DNA of 25,096 nt from Ruminococcaceae bacterium UBA1438 (GTDB lineage: Bacteria; Bacillota; Clostridia; Oscillospirales; Acutalibacteraceae). The notes under the pieces were generated by a model, which ran no database searches, had not been told where the DNA came from, and saw nothing but the letters and a program-made list of their open reading frames with translations. Numbering within the stretch: the stretch's first letter is position 1; each line of letters begins with the position of its first letter. The stretch lies in assembly GCA_002329285.1 (NCBI GenBank), contig DCTO01000078.1:1522-26617 (forward strand). Reading direction: 5' to 3'. Below are positions 22,491 to 25,096 of this stretch, in pieces. Position numbers and translations under genes: made by a program.

Positions 22491-23789
22491 TTATTTAATT
22501 TTATAAAGCACTGCGCCGTGGGCGGAAACGGTTGGGGATAGCGTTCTGATTTTTCCAAGGCTTTCGTTTTCCCATATATCCAACACCTCATAGGCGGTGC
22601 CGGGCATAAGAATTTCGGAAAGCTTAAGCGTGATTTTTTGCGGCGCATCCTTTGTGTTAAAGATTGCAACATATTTGCAATCCTTGCCGTTTGCAAGCCA
22701 GATTATATTGCCCTTGCCGTTTTTCTCCTCCCGCCTGATTTGCCTTGCGCCAAAGGAGGTTTGGTGCATTTCAAGATATTCCTTGTTTGTCAGCAGTGAA
22801 AGAGTCCATTCATCATTTTCGGGCATATTGCCGCCCATCATAAGCGGGCTTTTGAAAATGCCCCAAAGGCTCATCATCGTTAACTGCTCCGGCTTTGTGA
22901 ATTGAGTGTATCTGTTTTTTGCGCCGTGGTAAGCAGAGCCCTTTGAAATCCTGCCAAGCGGCAGCATATCGCAATCGGGCCAAGCTCCGTTTCCGCCAAC
23001 GCCCTGCCAAAGCTCACATTTGTCAAACATATTGTGAAGCGCGCTCCAATCGTCCCAGAAATCGCCTGTTAACCGCCACATGTTGGCGTGCTTTTTCAGG
23101 TGCTCTGCATTTTCAATCTGCGCCGGGCCGGGGGAGAGGGAAAGCACCATATCCCTGCCGCAGGCATCCATTGCGCGCCTGATCATCTCAATTTCATAAT
23201 CTGCGGAATAGGGGTTATCCCAGCGGCGAAATTCCGTAACGCAGATATCGTCGCATTTAATAAAATCAACACCCCAGGATGCATAAAGCTCAAAAATCGA
23301 ATTGTAATAAGCCTGCGCCGCTTCCGTGCCGCGGCAGCCATACATATCCGTGTTCCAGGAGCACACTGAAAAATGATGGGCAATTTCACGGCAGGTTGCC
23401 TTGCTGCCCTTAATCGGCAGATTCTGATGCACAGCCTGCCTGGGCACGCCCCTCATAATATGTATTCCGAATTTCAGCCCGAGGGAGTGAATGTAATCCG
23501 CAATCGGTTTGAAGCCCTTGCCGCCTTTTGCGCTCGGAAAGCGGTTTTCGGCAGGGTTTAATCTGCCGTATTCATCAAGGCAAAGCTCTGTGAAATTATT
23601 ATAATTATTATCCCTTGCCTTCGGCTCATACCATTGAATGTCGCAAACAATGTATTCCCAGCCAAGCTCCTTCAGGTGCTTAGCCATCTAATCTGCATTT
23701 TCCTTTAACTGCTTTTCGTTAACCGCCGCGCCGAAGCAGTCCCAGCTGTTCCAGCCGAGCGGCGGGGCTTTTGCAATGCTTTTGTTCAT
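22491..23789 (-). CDS. GH27 alpha-galactosidase-like enzyme interrupted by an in-frame TAG
   Basis: The true family start is ATG 23787-23789, preceded by AAAGGA. It encodes 33 residues including the GH27 opening PPLGWNSWDCFGAAV. Codon 34 (23688-23690) is TAG, and the same frame then continues for 398 codons from an adjacent ATG (MAKHLKELGWEYIVCDIQWYEP). Relatives, as I recall them, read NADYMAKHLK here, so TAG stands where Tyr is expected. In readthrough numbering the nucleophile is D180 (FIKCDD) and the acid/base D243 (RLTGDFWDDW). The C-terminal beta domain is complete. No signal peptide, so probably cytoplasmic. Restart at 23687 would lose the first strand of the barrel, including the conserved WNSWD substrate-site residues. 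Possible explanations are nonsense mutation, sequencing error or TAG suppression. Substrates in this family include alpha-galactosides and beta-L-arabinopyranosides. Confidence 0.85.
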
Positions 23790-23832
23790 AACTGTAATCC
23801 TTTAATTTATTTGCACATAACCATGCAGATTT

Positions 23833-23861
23833 ATTATATTATAAAACCGCTGTGAAAACAA
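23833..23861 (-). promoter_or_regulatory. Possible promoter of GH27 gene
   Basis: On the minus strand, TATAAT (23833-23838) has a weak TTGTTT (23856-23861) 17 bases upstream, at the end of the kinase gene. Co-transcription with the kinase is the alternative. Confidence 0.35.
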
Positions 23862-25096
23862 CTGTTTTTCCGTCCTTGCTTTCGGCGTGGATTTTGCCCT
23901 TATGCGCCTCAACAATTGCCTTTGCGGTTGAAAGCCCGATTCCGCTTCCGCCCGTTTTGGAATTGCGTGATGCGTCGGCGCGGTAAAAACGCTCAAACCA
24001 TGCGTCAAGGCTGCCGATATCGCAGCTGTCAACAGAATTTTTAACTGTTAAAATTTTGTTTTTTCCGTTTTGGGAAAGGGCAATTTCAATTCTGCTGTTT
24101 TCGCTTGAATATTTCATCGCATTATCAAGCAGCAGTGAAACAAGGCGCCTTATTGAATATTCATCGCCGTTAAAGAAAAGGTTATCTTCAACCTTGATTT
24201 CAAGCTCCTTGCCGTTTGATTTTGCAACCGCCTCAAAGGGCTGCGCCGTGTCATACACCGCGTCTGAAATTGAAAACTCGGCGGTGTTCAGCGTGTTGCC
24301 GTCCTCCTCCATTTTGGAAAGGAAAACAAGATTCTGTGTCAGCTCTGAAAGGCGCTTAACCTGATGCTTGATGCTTTGAGTCCATTCGCTTTCGCCAAAA
24401 TCCATTTCAATGATTTCGGTGTTTGCGTCAATAATTGTGAGCGGGGTTTTAAGCTCATGCCCAGCATCCGTTATGAATTGCTTTTGTTTTTCATAGCTTT
24501 GCGCAACGGGCTTAACCGCCATCTTTGAAAGCAGCATAACCAGCACAAAAACAAGCGCAAGCCCGGCAACGCTCATCAGAACGCTTGCTTTAAGGAAAGA
24601 ATAAAAGGTTGAAAGCTCCCTTGAACAGTCAAGGAAAATATACATCGTGCCTTCGTCGGTTTCAAGTGTGGTAAATTTGTAGCCATTGCCGTAAAAGCCG
24701 CCCGTTTTGCCTTTCTGAGCAAGCTCCTCGGCGTAGTTCTGCGCTTCCTCCTCGGTAACGGCTGCGATGTTGCCCGTGTTTACGGCAACAACCGTGCCGC
24801 TGCCGTCAACCGTCGCGGTAAAATATCTTGTGTCAAACGGAGTTTCGGCTGAAAGGTTTTTAAACTTTTCTTTAAAATCTTTTGTCATCTGTTCCTTGTC
24901 AAGCTCGGGCGGCTGCTCTTCGTTTGGGGGCGCGGTGCCGTCAAAGTTTTCGTTGCCGCGCAGCTTTACCATCTGCAGCTCGCCGCCGTTTTCGCTTATA
25001 TAAGCCAGCCTTGAATTTGCGGTGTTGTTAACGTTTGCAAAGTTTATAACGTTTATCGTGCCCACTATGCCTGCAAGAACAAAGAAAACCGAGCAC
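23839..25096 (-). CDS. Sensor histidine kinase, EnvZ/OmpR class (5' end beyond window)
   Basis: 418 residues are visible. The frame is open to the right edge, so the true start lies outside. It enters in the first membrane helix (VFFVLAGIVGTINV). An extracytoplasmic region of about 140 residues follows, then a second helix (VLMSVAGLALVFVLVMLL), a HisKA H-box (DAGHELKTPL, His codon at 24457-24459), an N box (LLLDNAMKYS), WFERFYRAD, and a G2 box (GGSGIGLSTAKAIVEAHKGK). The DxGxG box is replaced by VKNSVDS, a variation I know from other clostridial kinases. No HAMP domain is evident. The partner regulator is expected just beyond the right edge, since such regulators usually precede the kinase. 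The kinase ends 49 bases before the GH27 start, so it may control the sugar genes. Confidence 0.92.
   Translation of the reverse strand, partial: CSVFFVLAGIVGTINVINFANVNNTANSRLAYISENGGELQMVKLRGNENFDGTAPPNEEQPPELDKEQMTKDFKEKFKNLSAETPFDTRYFTATVDGSGTVVAVNTGNIAAVTEEEAQNYAEELAQKGKTGGFYGNGYKFTTLETDEGTMYIFLDCSRELSTFYSFLKASVLMSVAGLALVFVLVMLLSKMAVKPVAQSYEKQKQFITDAGHELKTPLTIIDANTEIIEMDFGESEWTQSIKHQVKRLSELTQNLVFLSKMEEDGNTLNTAEFSISDAVYDTAQPFEAVAKSNGKELEIKVEDNLFFNGDEYSIRRLVSLLLDNAMKYSSENSRIEIALSQNGKNKILTVKNSVDSCDIGSLDAWFERFYRADASRNSKTGGSGIGLSTAKAIVEAHKGKIHAESKDGKTVVFTAVL

Noticed and set aside
23688..23690. Pyrrolysine at the TAG
   Set aside because: Known pyrrolysine sites are in methylamine methyltransferases and a few others. 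GH27 needs Tyr here and no pyl genes are visible.

Overview
The window looks like chromosomal DNA from a carbohydrate-degrading gut Bacillota, most likely class Clostridia (Oscillospiraceae/Ruminococcaceae-like). This assignment is inferred from gene content: cell-wall-binding repeats, BspA-type leucine-rich repeats, a dockerin-like EF-hand, a GH3 enzyme with swapped domain order, class III ribonucleotide reductase, and Shine-Dalgarno/sigma-A signals of Gram-positive type. No rRNA or tRNA gene, insertion sequence, CRISPR array or phage gene is visible. Of the 16 genes whose stop codon lies inside the window, 12 end in TAA, 4 in TGA and none in TAG.

Layout. 1-2270 (-): the start of a secreted surface protein with a beta-helix region and a 60-bp tandem repeat array that runs off the left edge. 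2271-2524: a terminator and a short palindromic element. 2525-6095 (-): a three-gene signalling operon with overlapping genes. It encodes a polytopic kinase-like sensor without a phospho-accepting His, a sensor histidine kinase split by a frameshift at a G6 run, and a LuxR-type response regulator. 6096-6264 is a divergent promoter region. 6265-8796 (+) is a secreted LRR / EF-hand / GH30 glycosidase. 8948-10718 (+) is an overlapping pair: a TPR protein and a DUF4037 nucleotidyltransferase-like protein. 10747-14943 (+) is a redox/dNTP block: nrdG, two NrdR boxes on a sigma-A promoter, nrdD fused to a C-terminal CPNC redoxin, a terminator, then a TrxB-like flavoprotein lacking the usual HRR motif. 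14976-16024 (-) is azlCD, divergent from a neurotransmitter:sodium symporter family transporter (16188-17540, +). 17608-23789 (-) is a glycan-use block: a GH27 alpha-galactosidase-like enzyme interrupted by an in-frame TAG, a GPH-type sugar symporter with a large cytosolic tail, and a domain-swapped GH3. 23839-25096 (-) is the 3' part of an OmpR/EnvZ-class sensor kinase that runs off the right edge.

How they may fit together. The left third resembles a sense-and-secrete unit: membrane signalling genes divergent from a secreted glycosidase and upstream of a secreted wall-binding protein. The middle provides anaerobic dNTP synthesis, with a built-in redoxin and a plausible reductase next to it. 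The right third imports oligosaccharides and hydrolyses them in the cytoplasm, since neither GH27 nor GH3 shows a signal peptide. The most notable points are the NrdD-redoxin fusion with its atypical reductase, the amber codon in GH27, the frameshifted kinase beside a pseudokinase-like sensor, and the TPR-DUF4037 pair of unknown function.
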